DNA from: Desulfatirhabdium butyrativorans
GTDB taxonomy: Bacteria; Desulfobacterota; Desulfobacteria; Desulfobacterales; DYRK01
Reading direction: 5' to 3'
DNA: 7,586 nt
NCBI GenBank assembly: GCA_020718785.1
Contig: DYRK01000282.1
Coordinates: forward strand, 1 to 7,586
The notes under the pieces were generated by a model, which worked only from the letters and a program-made list of their open reading frames with translations, was not told the DNA's origin and ran no database searches. Shown piece by piece: positions 6,041 through 7,586 of this stretch (within the stretch, counting starts at the first letter, position 1; every line of letters begins with the position of its first letter). Both the position numbers and the translations under genes were made by a program.

Positions 6041-7417
6041 ATGGAATTTGACAGAGAGAAACTGATCGGAGAGAATATAAAAGAATACGGCGAAATTTAT
6101 AACTCTCTCAAATGGGTGACAGATGAGGAATCTCAGAAAGCAACGCTTCGCAGAGAGACTATACTGAATGCTTTATCTTCAGAAGATATTCATCGGGAAT
6201 TCAACCAGACCAAGTTATATTCGCATAAATTGTCTCCCGGATGTCTGTGCTGCGGACAGGGGCATTGGTCATGCCTGTTCATCAACGGCTTATGCAATGC
6301 CCGATGTTTCTATTGCCCTGCGGAACAGACAGAAAAAGGAGAACCGGCAACCAATACTCTTCAGTTTTCCAATCCTGACGACTATGCGGATTATATTGAA
6401 AAATTCAAAATCAGAGGCGTCAGCATCAGCGGCGGAGAACCCCTGATGACCTTTGACAGAACGCTTCTTTATCTCAGCAAAGTCAAAAAGAAGTTCGGCG
6501 ACAATGTCTATCTCTGGCTTTATACCAACGGCATTCTCGCAGATGAAGCAAAACTCCGTCGTTTAAAAGAAGCCGGATTGGATGAAATCCGTTTTGATAT
6601 TACGGCCGATCACTATAATCTGGAAAAAGTGAAATCCGCTGTCGGTATCATCAAGACCGTTACGGTCGAGATTCCTGCGATTCCCGAAGACCTTGAGACA
6701 TTGAAAACAGTAGTCCGCAAACTCAAAGAAACAGGTGTGAATTTTCTGAATCTTCATCAGCTTCGCTGCACCCCGCATAATGCCGGAAATCTGATTCAAA
6801 GAGGATATTCTTTTCTGCATGGTCCCAGAGTCACTGTGTTCGAATCGGAAGTGACTGCGCTCGAACTTGTTAAATACTCGCTGGAAAACAAGATCGGACT
6901 TCCTATCAATTATTGTTCATTTATCTATAAACATCAGTATCAGGCAGCAGGCACGAGAAAGCGCGGCGCGGCTTTTATCTGCAAGCCCTTTGAAGAGATC
7001 ACAGAACCCGGTCTTATCAGAAGCTTATCTGTAAAAGGTACCGCGGATGAGTTGAACGGACTTGTCTCTGTTTTCGAAGAGAATCAATGCGATAAAAACT
7101 TATGGAGTATCAACAGCCCGAAAAACCGTATTTTTTTTCATTCTTCTCTTCTGAGATATGTTGACGCGGACAGGTATCCGGTTTTTATAAGCTATTATGT
7201 GACTCCGCTGAAATCTGCCATTTCCTACCGGAATGTCTGGCAGGAAATTCCCTTGAACCGTCATAAAAACATTGTGGCAGAAAAGCAGGCGATTCTGATT
7301 GACAAGGCATTGAATGCAGAGGAGATAAAGCAGCTTGAATTTCCCGATGAATCCGGCATTCGGGAGTCTCTTTACTATTTTGAACATATCCGGCCCGGAT
7401 TATATGAATATTTCTGA
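6041..7417 (+). CDS. Radical SAM protein with CX3CX2C cluster and extra cysteines
   Basis: A 458-aa protein from the preferred start (462 aa from the ATG at 6029; numbering here uses 458). The radical SAM [4Fe-4S] motif is CNARCFYC (C85, C89, C92), followed by SISGGEP (GGEP 131-134), which contacts SAM, and the strand LWLYTNG (158-164). These place it in the MoaA/PqqE-like superfamily, which cleaves SAM to a 5'-deoxyadenosyl radical in the cytoplasm. Just before the motif, CLCCGQGHWSC holds C68, C70, C71 and C78. Further cysteines lie at 243, 292, 314 and 350, and YCSFIYKHQYQAAGTRKR (291-308) is a basic stretch. A standard SPASM domain is not visible. The extra cysteines could bind a second cluster, which is inference. 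It follows the GH123-like gene by 35 nt and may share its transcript. The substrate cannot be told from sequence. No clear intrinsic terminator follows, only a T-run (7519-7524) before the next palindromic element. Confidence 0.92.
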   Translation: MEFDREKLIGENIKEYGEIYNSLKWVTDEESQKATLRRETILNALSSEDIHREFNQTKLYSHKLSPGCLCCGQGHWSCLFINGLCNARCFYCPAEQTEKGEPATNTLQFSNPDDYADYIEKFKIRGVSISGGEPLMTFDRTLLYLSKVKKKFGDNVYLWLYTNGILADEAKLRRLKEAGLDEIRFDITADHYNLEKVKSAVGIIKTVTVEIPAIPEDLETLKTVVRKLKETGVNFLNLHQLRCTPHNAGNLIQRGYSFLHGPRVTVFESEVTALELVKYSLENKIGLPINYCSFIYKHQYQAAGTRKRGAAFICKPFEEITEPGLIRSLSVKGTADELNGLVSVFEENQCDKNLWSINSPKNRIFFHSSLLRYVDADRYPVFISYYVTPLKSAISYRNVWQEIPLNRHKNIVAEKQAILIDKALNAEEIKQLEFPDESGIRESLYYFEHIRPGLYEYF

Positions 7418-7531
7418 TCCAAGGGAAGTTACAGATTTCCAGAAATTAAATTTCACAAGGAAGCAGAGAGAAGGTCATACTGTCGTATATCTCCGACCGA
7501 TTATGCAGTGAATTTCAATTTTTTCTCGTTT

Positions 7532-7586
7532 CTCGTTCCCAAGCCCCAGCTTGGGAACGCATCTGCGCCCGAAGCCCCGGCTTCGG
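7532..7586. repeat. Inverted copy of the compound palindromic element (runs off the window)
   Basis: Bases 7532-7560 repeat the outer unit of the element at 85-211 with one change (CCCCAGC instead of CCCCGGC). Then 7561-7586 match the reverse complement of the region around 157-182, including the CCCGAAGCC / GGCTTCGG hairpin (7568 onward) and the TCTGCGCCCGAAG stretch, with one further mismatch. The copy therefore starts with the right-hand end of the first element in opposite orientation. It is cut by the window edge, so its full length is unknown. Confidence 0.85.

Noticed and set aside
7418..7531. Terminator or small gene after the radical SAM gene
   Set aside because: The T-run at 7519-7524 is preceded by only a four-base stem (TGAA/TTCA), and no ORF of useful length occurs.

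Overview
The window most resembles a genome segment from an anaerobic, possibly sulfate-reducing bacterium of the Desulfobacterota (Desulfonema/Desulfobacteraceae type). This is a judgement from the gene content and from the abundant palindromic intergenic repeats built on a GTTCCCAAGC core. No rRNA or marker gene is present to confirm it. All convincing genes lie on the + strand. I see no tRNA, rRNA, CRISPR array or transposase gene.

Layout. Bases 1-50 carry the probable last codons of an upstream gene, followed by an intrinsic terminator (59-84). Immediately after its T-run sits a compact 127-bp element (85-211) made of five consecutive hairpins and bounded by exact inverted 29-bp units. 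Next come two overlapping membrane-protein genes: a 498-aa polytopic protein with C-terminal HEAT-like repeats (281-1777), and a 212-aa CPBP-family (glutamic-type) intramembrane protease with all three family motifs intact (1753-2391). Bases 2392-3092 form a repeat-rich gap: two 36-bp palindromic repeats exactly 36 bp apart, a single copy of the GTTCCCAAGC palindrome, a short TCTGCG-type degenerate repeat, and a 106-bp MITE-like hairpin ending in TA. A small ORF of doubtful reality runs from this gap into the next gene. The second gene pair is a secreted 970-aa multidomain protein resembling glycoside hydrolase family 123 / DUF4091 (3093-6005) and a radical SAM protein with a CX3CX2C cluster and extra cysteines (best start 6041, end 7417). 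The window ends inside an inverted copy of the first hairpin element (7532-7586).

How the genes may work together. The HEAT-membrane protein and the CPBP protease are almost certainly co-transcribed and translationally coupled, so they may act together in the membrane; the substrate is unknown. The GH123-like enzyme should act outside the cytoplasm on a glycan. The radical SAM enzyme is cytoplasmic, and its link to the hydrolase rests only on a 35-nt gap and shared strand. The hairpin elements separate and flank these two modules and may also end transcription, which the sequence alone cannot prove.
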